Shown piece by piece: positions 22,151 through 32,990 of a stretch of 64,000 nucleotides of DNA. The notes under the pieces are model-generated. The model had not been told where the DNA came from and ran no database searches. It worked only from the letters and a program-made list of their open reading frames with translations. Source of the stretch: Siphonodentalium dalli (taxonomy: Eukaryota; Mollusca; Scaphopoda; Gadilida; Siphonodentaliidae); the NCBI GenBank assembly GCA_032622095.1, contig CP136064.1, positions 273,509,614-273,573,613 on the forward strand, in the 5' to 3' direction. The stretch's first letter is position 1; every line of letters starts with the position of its first letter. The translations under genes were made by a program, and so were the position numbers.

Positions 22151-23045
22151 ATACCATAATAAATATCGCGTAAATAGTATGTAATTGTTGTAGTTCCTAC
22201 GCTGCATTATGTGGACAAAGCCAAATTCGGTTCGAGAACCTGTTGTAAAGTATGTAAATAGCGTGCGATAAGCAAAATAATCCACAATGGGGAGACCACA
22301 CCAATGAGCTTTGGTTAATTAAAACTGGCAGCATATTGTTTGGAAAATACTGTTATAGCGCTCACTAGTCCTCGCCACAATATTTTGGTGTTGAATGGGT
22401 CACCGGAATCACTCTCCCAAAAGTATTGCCACATTGTCGAGTGTTCTGCTTATCGTACACTTCCGATGTGCTGTATCGGTACATGTATATGAACAAACAA
22501 ACCTCACACAAAGAGAGTTTAATGTATTTAATATATGATCCATTTTGGTACAGCCATAGTGAATAAATTATTCTTCATTCGCAGCTATGCGTCATCGAGT
22601 CAATGTCATTGCCTGATCACCAGAGCCATATAATGTAGAATTTCGCGAATATGGTTTCCAATTATGGAAGAGGTTATTTCCTAGCAAAGCGGGAATGTCC
22701 GAATCGTTCTGAATGATAGCCACACATGTTTTGATAAGAACATGATGCATCTGGACATTGGACTGGTCTACATGTTCATGTACCTGTATATATACAGCTA
22801 AGCTCTAATTGACCCCCCCCCCTAACAACGTTGACCACCGATATTACCACGTTGTTGATGATGCTATTAACCATGATCAATACTACCATGGCCGACCTTC
22901 GTAATTTTTAAAGTCAGCTTTATAACCACCACAGAGTGTATATTTATGGCATGGCTTGACACCGCAGTTGCGATTGTCGGTCAGTGACTAACTGCGAATG
23001 TTGATTAAACTATCACGAACTAGAATTTGATATGTATTTGATTAA

Positions 23046-23628
23046 AGGGGTACTGTACGCCATTTTCATTAAATTTCCGGTGACAACAACGATCTAATAT
23101 CGATAATATATAGAAACATAAGTAATTTGAGTCGAAGATGTATTCTGTAAACGCTCAGGTTAATAGGCTATCTTAAAATTTAATAATTTAAAAGTTAATA
23201 ATTTGATATAAATTGAATTTATGACTGGAGCCATAAAATGGCGTCAATTAAATTACGAATTACCGTAATCAAAAATAGTAATTGAGGGATACTGGATTTT
23301 TAAACCGATCGCACACACGATTGCTTAAAATATTATGATGATACGGGGAGAACACTCAAGCCACTCACTGACTAGCGACGATACAATAACTTAAATGATT
23401 ATATGGGACTAGTATGCATATAATATAACTTTTATTTGATTCATTTGGTTGAAAACTTTACAAAAATTACTCGACAACGACAATTTGTATTTTTGCATTC
23501 CGGTAAATTTGTCATCCGTAACATGACTTCGTACTCAACAGACTTTCAAATAATGGAAAAATTGTTACCTTATTCTCCGACTCGGAGACTATAGAAACCA
23601 ACAACAACATGTGGCGTACAGTACCCCT
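23046..23628. mobile_element. MITE with 17-bp perfect TIRs and TTAA target duplication
   Basis: AGGGGTACTGTACGCCA (23046-23062) and TGGCGTACAGTACCCCT (23612-23628) are exact inverses. TTAA flanks both sides (23042-23045 and 23629-23632). TTAA duplication is typical of piggyBac and Kolobok superfamilies. 583 bp, no transposase ORF, so non-autonomous. Nested in the 5.36 kb element, therefore younger than it. Confidence 0.85.
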
Positions 23629-23814
23629 TTAAATGTACCCTAGTTTGAAATATTTATATGAAATTCTTGTTACTTGAAAATTGGGTTTGTTATAAAACCG
23701 TAAACAAAGTATTAATTGAAATATTGTTTTGTGTATACCCCACTCGACAAAACAAGACAGTGTCCAGTGGCACCGAAGTGTATTTGCCGTTCGACCGCGT
23801 GTCAGAGTTTGTAA

Positions 23815-24060
23815 CTGCAGTTGAGCACCGCGGCTGAATGGCAAGTACATGTACACTGCGGCCGAACTACACTGTGGCCGAACGGCAAGTATCATCTTTT
23901 TTTCAGTTTAATGAACATACACCGCGGCAACTACCGTACATCATGGTCGAATGGCAAGTACACTGGGGCCCAACTGTACATGTTAGCCAGTGGAGCCGCA
24001 GTGTAGTTGCAATTCGGCCGCGGTGGCAACACTAACTGCACCGCGGTTAAGTGGACACTT
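23815..24060. repeat. Degenerate CCGCGGC/GAATGGCAAGTA repeat
   Basis: ACCGCGGCTGAATGGCAAGTACA, GTGGCCGAACGGCAAGTAT and GTCGAATGGCAAGTACACTG recur with variation every 40-60 bases. Confidence 0.6.
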
Positions 24061-24278
24061 GTTTTGTCCAGCAGGGTAGTAAACACGGTCCATGGCGCTC
24101 ACGAAAAGCTGGACTGGTGTAATGTGAAAAATTAATGCGGAGTACAGTAGTCGCAAAATATTATTAATAGTACTGTAGAAAGATTACCTGCGGCTACCAC
24201 ATGTCAACCACTTGACCATTGGTTGAACGGCGGTATATATGGTATAACCGGTGTTAAAGGGGAAGATTAATTAGAGCA

Positions 24279-24731
24279 TAGCTGTAGTACGTTACTAAAT
24301 GTAAAAGCTTGTGATAGATTCAGTGATAATGTGTGTCCCAGAATTGGATCCGTATCTCCGAGATTATCCGTCATTTCAGTAAATATATCACAACAATATC
24401 ACAGCGTCACGGGCGTTTCAATCAAACGAAAAGCAGACTCCGTAACTGGGCGATATGTCATGGCAACATGGTTCTCAAATCACGTTTCGATGAAAATTGA
24501 AGAATAGCTGTAGTATGTTACTAGTACTAAAAGCTTGTGATGGATTCAGTGATAATGTGTGTCCCAGAATTGGATCTGTATCTCCGAGAGTATCCGACAT
24601 TTCATAAATAGATCACAACAATATCACAGCGTCACCGGCGTTTCGATCAAAAGAACAGCAGACTCCGTAACTGTGCGATGTGTCATGGCGACATGGTTCT
24701 CAAATCACGTTTCGATGAAAATTGAAGAATA
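24279..24731. repeat. 225-bp tandem duplication
   Basis: Units 24279-24503 and 24504-24731 share ATAGCTGTAGTA, GTGTGTCCCAGAATTGGAT, CACAACAATATCACAGCGTC and CGATGAAAATTGAAGAATA, with roughly ten percent divergence. Confidence 0.9.
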
Positions 24732-25515
24732 TGATCCATCTTCCTTTGTACGGGTAATTGTAATTTGTAGTTGAACGTTGTAGCCAACAAACTTGTGACT
24801 GACTCATGAGTCATGACTGATCTGTGACATCATAATTCTGACTAATTTCTACATAATTGTATGTCTCGTAATTCTAGTCACCAGTGGTGGTAGACTCTAA
24901 ACTTGTCAGACTTGTGAGTTATTGGACAGTTTATAATTTTGTGAAACTTATGTATCTGTCTTTTGAAATTCACAACGTTGTCGTGCATGTCAACAGGTCA
25001 AGTCTAATCCCACTGCCGCACTGGCACTGAATTTATTGACTCAGCCCAGGCTGTTTTCGGAGGTTATAACCTCTTGTCCCTTTTATATACAAACATAATC
25101 CAGACAGTGCTAACAATATTCCAGGTTATTAAGAAGCTAGTTAGGTACAATTGTTTGCTAAAACAATCTAAAACAACGCACATGGTTCATACGGTACACC
25201 GGAAGCATATTTCGATTTTTCGTACTATAAAACTTGTACCATAAGTGCAGGGGTAAAATAATTATGCCGCTTAAATGATAACGTAAAAGTCTCTAGGACA
25301 TTTTAAATACGATAAGCTGTGAGTTTTAAAACGTAGCTTATGTTCAGTAGCTATAGATCTACTTATAATTATTTATTTTTTTCATTGTCAAGTTGACTAC
25401 CTCATAATTAATTAGTCATGATGACTCGTGGGACGGTACGGGTATAGTCAAAATTACTCCAAATAGCCATGACTAACCCAAAGGTAGTCATATTGACCCG
25501 ATATTTTTCTCAGTG

Positions 25516-27380
25516 TGTCTGCCTCAGATGAAATAACATATTTGAAGGATTGAACGAATCAAACAGTATTCAACAGAGATCAAGTATCAAGAATAACCAA
25601 ACTGAATTTTTGATATATTTTACTGTGCGTTTTAATTATGTGTAACCTCACTTTTACCAATGTACAATTGCATATGTATAGTTCTATTGTCCATCAATTG
25701 AAGCCGAATCTTACTACTCCGAGTGTTGGTCTTTAAACCACGTGACACTCATCATATTATTCGTGAAATTGTGGTTCAAATGTCTGCTATAGAGCACCCA
25801 AAGCAGGTACCATTCTGTGTCGGTCGAATCTAACTGTAGAGGTACACCTGTAAAATCTACAGTATATATATAGGACAGTCCTAATATAGTGCAATGTCAA
25901 CTTTTCGGTATAACATTTCAAATCTCCGGTATAGCAGCTGGTATGGATATAGGGAAATATGTTATATTGCTTATTTCACGGTATATTACTGGCAACTCTG
26001 TTGTCGGTATTTTACTGTAAAATTTAAATTGCGATTTAGCCTAATATGTAAGTAGTATAGCATATAGACGGTACACATTGACAGAAAGAAACGAATGTGC
26101 CATTTTGTCATTTAATTAATTTTAATAGTTATATTCATCATTAGTTATATCACATGTAAATACCCATGCTAGTCTAAGGAATAGATCTCATCACATGTAT
26201 TTCAGTACATAGTTTTATAGGACAGGCACGGTGCAGTTCTTTGTCTTTATCAGTAAATCACTACCGCTGTCGGTCGATCGATGTCCAGGGACATGGCTAG
26301 ACGGGGTATCCGTGTACTCAGTGCACCCCATGAACCAGAACTCCTCTCAGACCTGGGACTAAATTAATTTGCCACCCGCCCGCCCCCCCGTGAGTTGGAT
26401 TCTTCCAATTGATACATCATATCTCGAAGCTGATGGATGGATGTTTCAAACCTGATACTGCTCCGTGGTTGGAAATGTTCTAACTGATGGCCGTTTCAGT
26501 CCAAGTCGTTCCCATAAAGGTACTCAATCCCATTCAATGGTCCCCATATAATCAGATTCCAACAACAACAACTTTTTTAGAAATATCGCTTCAGTTATCG
26601 GAATCGATTAATTGCCCAAAAATAATGCTAACCATGCACTGTCAACTATAGTATAAAATTGCCCGAAACGAGTTATTTATTAACATGTTGTTCTACGAAA
26701 TTTTCCCTTATTAACAACAGAAAGCATCTTAATTTTAGAGTTATCCATCTTCATCCGCAATTTGTTCCGAGACCATCGGCTCGTCGACTGTTTACTGGGC
26801 CCCTAATAATTTTGGATGGTGAAAAATAATAGATTAATAATAATTCTGAGCTTTGGTAGGTGGGTTCCTCGACTCGAATCAAATATTTTTTACCCCCGAA
26901 TCCCAATAAATAGTAATTGAGGGGCGCTAAATCGGAGTTTGCATCTTTAAAACAGCGCCGTTATTATAAACGAAACTATCGGAGTGTTTCACATCATTTT
27001 AACATGGGAATATATTAACAATGAATCATAGTTGGAAATTCGACCTATTATAAATATATCAATCTATTTTCGGGTAGGAAAGTTTCAACTGATGTTGTGG
27101 CAGATACGAAAGTTTCATCTACTGAAAATTTGAACCAAAATCGAAACTCTACCTGTAATTAAATGAGAGGAAAATAGCAGTGTTCTTCATGGCAACGATT
27201 CGTTTAACCAACAACACTTACTATATAAATCAAATATACTAAATATTACAGTACAAATTCGTGAGAGACACTGTCAGACCCCCCCCCCATCTATATGTCG
27301 CCACGTCATTGATCATGTCTGAAACAATGAAGACAACTACACATGGTGTTTTGTCGAAGTCAGTGTGTATGCGCACTCAC
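25516..27380. other. No confident gene; possible intron/intergenic
   Basis: Lies downstream (minus strand) of the WSC-like exon and may be its intron. Holds a 10-base C run (27279-27288) and a short dispersed repeat (26845-26885, CTCGACTCGAATCAAAT) shared with 52500-52530. The segment 26230-26370 is open on the minus strand for about 40 codons but has no recognisable motif. Confidence 0.4.
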
Positions 27381-27557
27381 CTTAATGCCTATGTATTTGT
27401 GATTACGACACATTGATTTGCACTGTGCCCAGTTCGCGTTGTGGATTGTAAGTGGGTGTAATGTCGTCTTGGTAAAGCAGCCGACTTGATCATACAAATT
27501 GCTTTTATCTGAAAAAGCGATGAATATACTGACATAAGCGATGAGCAATTTAAGCAT
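27381..27557 (-). CDS. First coding exon of a secreted WSC/PAN-like cysteine-module protein (partial)
   Basis: Minus-strand ATG at 27557-27555, then 59 codons to a GTGAGT donor (27380-27375). The first about 16 residues (MLKLLIAYVSIFIAFS) form a plausible signal peptide. The rest has the spacing YDQVGCF...QCKSMCRNHKYIGIK, the start of a WSC or PAN/apple-type module (GCF, then C-x3-C-x4-5-Y-x-G). The second half with its remaining cysteines must lie in a later exon further down the minus strand, which I could not find. Predicted to be secreted or at the cell surface, where WSC modules bind carbohydrate. A CAG at 27564-27566 could also act as an acceptor, making this an internal exon, but the signal peptide argues for a first exon. 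Confidence 0.55.
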
Positions 27558-27840
27558 GTAGAATCCTGCAACGGATATGGGGACATGGATATTACATAGA
27601 GACTATTATATTTTTTTTAAGTGGGCACATGCAGAACATTATGTTATGGGCGAGTGAAAGCAACCAACAAATTTTCATTTTGCCGAGTAACTTTCCGCAG
27701 AACATTGCCATTTTTGTGGATTTTTCTCGGTCATCAATCAGAGAGTGGGTAGCGAGTGAATGAGGGCAAACATATTTTATTTGGTTTAATTATATTTATT
27801 CCCAATAATTATTTGCTACAATATAATATATTGGTAATTC

Positions 27841-28107
27841 ATGTTACCATGTTCCTTGTGTATGGGAGTGGATTCGGCTGTAAGCCTATATGGCTTATAT
27901 GCCGTCTCCACAAGTGACCTTATCATCGGTGAACATAATATAAAATGGTGCGACAAAGCAAGCAATATTATGCTTGCATTACTCGAGTCGCGACCCGTCG
28001 TGGAGTTGTCGGAGACATATGGTATTTTAATTAATGGCATGTGCATCCGAAGTACACGAATATATTACACCAACAAAGAAGACATTGCACCCGATTACAC
28101 AGAGCCT
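27841..28107 (+). CDS. Hypothetical exon ending at a GTAAGT donor
   Basis: Open plus-strand frame of about 89 codons from ATG 27841 to a consensus donor (CCT|GTAAGT, 28108-28113). Amino-acid composition is balanced (LLESRPVVELSETYGILING, then TNKEDIAPDYTEP), unlike the repeat-derived frames nearby. I do not recognise a family. The upstream acceptor is unclear, so the 5' limit may be wrong. It lies on the opposite strand to the WSC-like exon and about 280 bases from it. Could be chance. Confidence 0.3.
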
Positions 28108-28113
28108 GTAAGT

Positions 28114-28736
28114 CACGACTATATATATATATATATACACTGTTTATAAAAAAAACTTCGTCCAAAACTAAATGCAGAAAAAACTTTAAAAGCCATGCTT
28201 TCAACTCATTCTAGGATTTCCAATTGTAACACCTTCGCAGAGTTCTGAAATCGGAATACCACCCTATAATAATAGCATTGACACTCTTGAAATTGCACTT
28301 ACATGCGGATTAGTATATGACGTTTCTTTGGCATGCTATTTAATTGCTCTATCGTTGTGAAATTATCTATGCGGAGTAAAACTTTTTATTGTCCGTCATT
28401 GTTTAAAATATTGATCAGGCCTCTAAACATGTTAGCAAAGTATGTTTTTGTTTTATGTCTTCCACATACATGTCCTACACGAGTCTTAGCTCTTGCTCAG
28501 GGTGAAATCACCACAAATATTGATCATTTGTCGTTTAACTTCGGACCACTGAGTGGTGACTGACGAAGCACTGACAGTGACAGTCCACATTCCACAGTTG
28601 TAAATGATAAAACAAGATACAAGCTGATTAATTTATTAATACTGTTGGAAATCCACCCTGTCCAAGATTAATGAATCGTGTAGGATATGTGGAAGATAAA
28701 AAACGTAAGTTGCCAACAAAGTATTCCAGTAGTTTA
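28114..28736. other. No gene seen
   Basis: Non-coding, with a TA run at 28121-28138. The 76-codon ORF at 28333 is not recognisable. Confidence 0.35.
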
Positions 28737-29020
28737 GATTGATTGATTGATTGGGGTTTATTGTCTCTTTAGCCACTAAGGCCATATCACGACATTGCCA
28801 GTTTTAGTGTTGGAGGAAATCCGTACACTTGCTACTAATCTAACAGTGATTTCAATGGCTGATAAACTCATCAACCATGTGCGGCAAACCACCGGCCATC
28901 GGCGAGTAACTGGCAACTCCACCAGATAACGATTTCGAGTTACAAAGTCCACGATGGAAACATGTGGATTTGAACCCTTATCGCCAGCGCTGGAGGGCGA
29001 AACGGCTTGGAGTGGTATCC
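28737..29020 (-). mobile_element. tRNA-derived SINE-like element
   Basis: The minus strand contains GGGTTCAAATCC (about 28978-28967), a good RNA polymerase III B box. The element runs to a CAATCAATCAATC tail (28749-28737), the short-repeat tail style of invertebrate SINEs. The A box is not clear. Length of about 280 bp fits. Confidence 0.5.
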
Positions 29021-29124
29021 AGTAGTTTAGTCTTCGTCACCTGTGGGTTTTAGGCGTATTCAACAGTGACATTTAAAGCTGTCACGCCCACACTTTTAAG
29101 TGTTTAGCCAACACCTTCAAGTGG

Positions 29125-30084
29125 TGTTTCGCGATGGAGTAAATGATGCACGCCACTGCTGTTTAACGCTGATTTATTGGTTTCAGCCTGTGAATACAGA
29201 AAGAACATCATAAGACATTGATAGAATAAAGGCCATACGCATGCGACATAGGTAATCCAATAGCAACAATACATGAAATATTCAACTAAACCACATACAT
29301 GTGAGGTGGTAAATAAGCAAAGCCATATAGATGCGACATAGAGAATTGACATGGAGAATAAACGAAATATACACCTAGACCATACACATGCGAGGTAGCA
29401 ATACAAAGGCACGATTACAGTGATCAAATTAATACAATATGTTGACAGTAATTTAACAGTAACTCGTCGATAACAGCATAAGAATGTTCATATTCTCTTT
29501 CAATCAGAATGCAGATTCATGTACAATGTACTCGACAATCATAAAGCATAAATTGCGCACACTGTGATCACATGGGTTGAGCTCAATGGATTAATCACTA
29601 TCAATTCTAGAACTGTTCAATATAGGACACCGCATTATAATCACGTTCCACTGCAACCACGATTTAGAAAGACAAGTCACATTTCTAGAGTCAACTAACT
29701 GTTCCATGATCATCGCATTCACTGATTCAGATTCAAACACTTTGAACAATATGTTAACTTACACGTTGGCGGGCATTCTAGACGTGAGCAGTGCGACTGC
29801 GACATACTGGATACAAAGTTCAGTAGTATTGTCAGCTTATCCAGCAACAATTCAATTCCAACGTTCGTTGTGTGTCAGTTCCAAAACATATATTCCAAAT
29901 TGTACAATCGATAAGCAAAAAACAGTCAGCGCGGGAATCACCCGTCAAAGAACGCTCGCTAAAAACACAGACTGTCAGCTATGCATAACTGAACTCCAAC
30001 TCAGGCGTTACCTGGAGAATAGACTAACCGCAGATACAATAACAGATTATAGTCAGAATTACACACTTCTATCACCGCGTGATA
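29125..30084 (-). repeat. 3' LTR (960 bp)
   Basis: Near-identical to 32991-33962. Contains a degenerate repeat of about 65 bp (CATACGCATGCGACATAGG, CATACATGTGAGGTGG, CATACACATGCGAGGTAG). The last 84 bases of the second coding frame run into it (stop at 30003-30001). Confidence 0.95.
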
Positions 30085-31941
30085 CACTCCCCCGCCAAAC
30101 AACTTCGTTTCAAGAACTAGGTTTTGAATAAAGGTCACATCCGAATGGCTCAAAAGTATATCATCATTACATAATTTCCAGTACATGCAGATCGGATTTG
30201 ATCTGGCAACACAACATACGCGGGACAATTCAAATTGACCGTTGAATGAGGATGATTCAAGGGTGGTAACTGATGGCTTCTCCAAAAGATAGACAACGTA
30301 TGTTTGCAGTTTCCAACATGGGGGTAGGTGTATATCCCGACCAGCCAGTTGTGTTCGTAATCCACAAGCATCACACAACAGTGTCGTGTTCAGAGAGCTC
30401 CGACCACATATCGTAGACTTGGCAGTGCGGTGCATATTGTGACATGTTTCAACAAATGCTCCATCGGATATTGATATTGAACTCGGTATAAAAAGGAGGA
30501 CTTCGGTAAAGTCGGATCGATTGAGAAACTCTTGTGTCGACAGGTGGTGCATTGACTGATGAATCACAACATATAATGAAAACTGCTGATATTCCAAAGA
30601 ATTCAGTTCTTCGCAAGACAGGCATTTAAGTGGAATATTGCAGAAATAACAATTTGAAGATCCAGTGTTCTTCCCGTCACTTCCATTGGATATGCATCCC
30701 GGGTTGTGAAATCTATTTGACTCCGTTATTGCGATTGGCACAGAAATTCCTGAAAAATTAACACACAATTCTAACCTGGTAGCAGAAAACAATTTCGTTG
30801 CATTCGATGCAGGATCGAGACTCAGAGGTTTCCCACACAAAACCAACAGGCACATCAAAGCAAAAGCCACAATTCGAATGAGACCATTTGCATGCGAATA
30901 GCGGGCATTCTTCATAAATGAGACACAGTCATACACGGTTGTCGTATGCAACATATCCGTGAACTTCCTATTGTTGGCCCGATTAGTATTTTTTACACTC
31001 CCAAACGGTTGCGCTTCAATAGATTCGTTCTGTTCCTCACACGTCGCGTGTACACCAAACACGTGATTAGTGTGAGCTACTCGATCCCGGCCCTTGTGAG
31101 GGTTCACCAATGATTCATGGTGGCCTCTTATGCACCACCCAAACTGATTCCGCATTAGTTGCAATTCGCCCGATTGTTGAACGACTCTTGGAAACAGCGT
31201 ACAATAATCTGTTCCAACCAACAAATCTATTTTCCCAGTCGGTCTATCAATGGCACTGGCAGTTATCCCAGTGAACAGTCCACACGCGCGCGACATATCT
31301 GAGTGAGCAATATCATCCGTTATTTCTGGAACGCCAAATGCATGTATCCACCACACCGCACCATTAGAATCCGTTAGCGGTATTTCATATAGCCTACTGG
31401 ATATAACATCTCTCGTATTTCCAACTTTATTGAGAGTCAATTTAACCGGATTCCCTTTCAAACCTAACACTTTAGCCCGGTGATTGGTAATTAGTGACCT
31501 ATCAGACCCAGGATCCCACATCGTATTGACAGAAACGTTCCCACTTGTTATCTTGCTCAACATTAATAGTACTGTTTTATCAAAAACACATGCACTACCA
31601 CTTTCTCTTATAATATAGTGGGAAGTAGACGCTACGACCTTTTTCACATGGAGCATCGGGTGGTGAAACTCTGCACACTTCTCCTGAGTTCCGTCATCCA
31701 TCAGACCACAAGGTTTCCGATACAGACATACATCACTGTTATGGTTTTGTGTAAGACAACACGAGCAAACTCCATACTTATCAACAAGATCCATTTTCGA
31801 ATGGATGTCCAATTGAGAGAAACCTACACAGGAACTTATATCATGGGTAGCACTACCATGGTACCAACATCTCCTAGTAGCAGAACCCGGTTTGAAAACT
31901 TCAGCTCTTGGATTCATTTTCAAGAAACTGTCTGAGTCTTT
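30001..31941 (-). CDS. Zinc knuckles + aspartic protease (DUF1758) joined to a secreted-glycoprotein-like region
   Basis: Continues the Gag frame after the TAG (first ATG 31917-31915). Near the N-terminus are CWYHGSATHDISSC and CSCCLTQNHNSDVC-type knuckles. Next comes a BEL-type protease core: WDPGSDRSLI (DPGS where D[ST]G is usual) to LLVGTDYCTLFPR and LMRNQFGWCIRG. RT should follow but does not. After a linker there is a hydrophobic segment (LIRIVAFALMCLLVLC) and about 260 residues with many cysteines and five or more Asn-X-Ser/Thr sites (NAT, NFS, NGS, NRS, NTT), resembling an envelope-like or captured secreted protein. No clear C-terminal membrane anchor is seen; the stop lies inside the 3' LTR. 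Function of this tail is unknown. Confidence 0.75.
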   Translation of the reverse strand, partial: KDSDSFLKMNPRAEVFKPGSATRRCWYHGSATHDISSCVGFSQLDIHSKMDLVDKYGVCSCCLTQNHNSDVCLYRKPCGLMDDGTQEKCAEFHHPMLHVKKVVASTSHYIIRESGSACVFDKTVLLMLSKITSGNVSVNTMWDPGSDRSLITNHRAKVLGLKGNPVKLTLNKVGNTRDVISSRLYEIPLTDSNGAVWWIHAFGVPEITDDIAHSDMSRACGLFTGITASAIDRPTGKIDLLVGTDYCTLFPRVVQQSGELQLMRNQFGWCIRGHHESLVNPHKGRDRVAHTNHVFGVHATCEEQNESIEAQPFGSVKNTNRANNRKFTDMLHTTTVYDCVSFMKNARYSHANGLIRIVAFALMCLLVLCGKPLSLDPASNATKLFSATRLELCVNFSGISVPIAITESNRFHNPGCISNGSDGKNTGSSNCYFCNIPLKCLSCEELNSLEYQQFSLYVVIHQSMHHLSTQEFLNRSDFTEVLLFIPSSISISDGAFVETCHNMHRTAKSTICGRSSLNTTLLCDACGLRTQLAGRDIHLPPCWKLQTYVVYLLEKPSVTTLESSSFNGQFELSRVCCVARSNPICMYWKLCNDDILLSHSDVTFIQNLVLETKLFGGGVYHAVIEVCNSDYNLLLYLRLVYSPGNA

Positions 31942-32976
31942 CTATGAAATATGTACAAGAACATCAGAAATTCGTTCCAACTGTTCAGCATTCTGAGACA
32001 TCTGATCACGAAATTTTGATAGAAGTTTGTAATCTTCACCAGCGCTTGAATCCTTGTCATGAATAGTGTCCTTCTGTTTGTCATTCGCGTTATTTGAAAA
32101 GTTGTACTTTGACATGCTGACCATGTCTTCTAGTGCTGATTTTTCCACCAACAGGAAGTCTAAAAACACAGCAAAATCGACACGCGATTTTCCAGACTTA
32201 GACTTCATCTTTCTCAATGTCCATTCACGACGTTGAACGGACGGTAATAGTCTCTCTATCTGGCCCAAAACTGTTGAATTGTTCATCTCATTCTCTAAAT
32301 TAGCCTGCTTCAAATCCAGCCAACACCTTTCAACTATATTCACCAATTCTATTAAACGAAGATTGTCGCCATCTTCAATAATGTCCAATATGTCAATGTC
32401 TCGTAAAACGGCCTCAGTTAACCTCTCGGGTCGTCCGTATTTACCATCAAGACGTTCCACCATCTTCAAGTAATCGTCATCAACGCCAAGAACTGTCATT
32501 AGCGCTTCACCAGAAAGACAACACTTCAGGGCAAATGGATCCTCTCCAAATGAAGGGACCATGTGGCGACGAAAGTCTCTCAAAAAACTCGGATATTCAC
32601 GAATGGTCCCCGAGAAGTTCGGTGGGTCAAGTTTCTTTATTCTGAGAGCAGATGACAAAACTGGAGATCGAACCTTTTCGGCATTTTCAAATTCTCTTAC
32701 TTTGCGGGCAACTTCAGATTTAGCTTCACAAAGCTGTTGATACACCCGTTCGATGTCGATCATTAATACTTTAGATTTCTCGGTTTCTTTAGTGTCTTCG
32801 AGCACATCATCATTTCTGGATTCCAAAATACCATATGCCACAGTCAAATCAGTAATGATGTCCTGCAGTACTGAACGCTCTTCCGATTCATAGCAATCAC
32901 GAAATCGCTTCAAAACAATTATGAACTTCTCCTTTGCTATTCCCCTCCGTCTCAACTTTGCGTCGTGGTCATCCAT
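31942..32976 (-). CDS. BEL/Pao Gag-like protein (DUF1759-type)
   Basis: 344 codons from ATG 32976-32974 to TAG 31944-31942. Starts only 14 bases after the 5' LTR. Residues about 1-100 are charged and helical (coiled-coil-like, Glu/Lys/Arg-rich). From about 112 comes the block KLDPPNFSGTIREYPSFL, then DPFALKCCLSGEALMTV, LDGKYGRPERL, and LLPSVQRREW, which matches the conserved Gag core (DUF1759) of BEL/Pao elements. Role in the family: capsid/nucleocapsid precursor that packages element RNA. The next frame continues in phase after a single TAG, so Gag and Gag-protease could be made by stop readthrough, or the stop may be a mutation. Confidence 0.85.
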   Translation of the reverse strand: MDDHDAKLRRRGIAKEKFIIVLKRFRDCYESEERSVLQDIITDLTVAYGILESRNDDVLEDTKETEKSKVLMIDIERVYQQLCEAKSEVARKVREFENAEKVRSPVLSSALRIKKLDPPNFSGTIREYPSFLRDFRRHMVPSFGEDPFALKCCLSGEALMTVLGVDDDYLKMVERLDGKYGRPERLTEAVLRDIDILDIIEDGDNLRLIELVNIVERCWLDLKQANLENEMNNSTVLGQIERLLPSVQRREWTLRKMKSKSGKSRVDFAVFLDFLLVEKSALEDMVSMSKYNFSNNANDKQKDTIHDKDSSAGEDYKLLSKFRDQMSQNAEQLERISDVLVHIS

Positions 32977-32990
32977 CCCTCGTGCTGAAA

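Larger units (their letters stand above)
20158..25515. mobile_element. 5.36 kb element with inverted CACTGAGAAAAATA ends (candidate DNA transposon)
   Basis: The left end CACTGAGAAAAATA (20158-20171) is the exact reverse complement of TATTTTTCTCAGTG (25502-25515). Inside both ends lies the same subterminal sequence (GTCAATATGACTA at 20178; its inverse near 25485), followed by more TAGTCA/TGACTA motifs. The body holds irregular repeats of about 250-380 bp (20720-22150), a nested MITE, CCGCGG-rich repeats and a 225-bp tandem duplication. No transposase is recognised, so it is non-autonomous or decayed. The CACTG terminus resembles EnSpm/CACTA, but no matching 3-bp target duplication is seen, so class assignment is tentative. 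Confidence 0.6.

Noticed and set aside
26230-26370. Possible exon on the minus strand with CTEYTD-like sequence
   Set aside because: Short, no clear splice sites and no family resemblance.
29104-29427. Hydrophobic 107-codon ORF in the LTR (also at 32952-33293)
   Set aside because: Created by the internal 65-bp LTR repeat; Cys/Trp/Tyr-rich periodicity rather than a real membrane protein.
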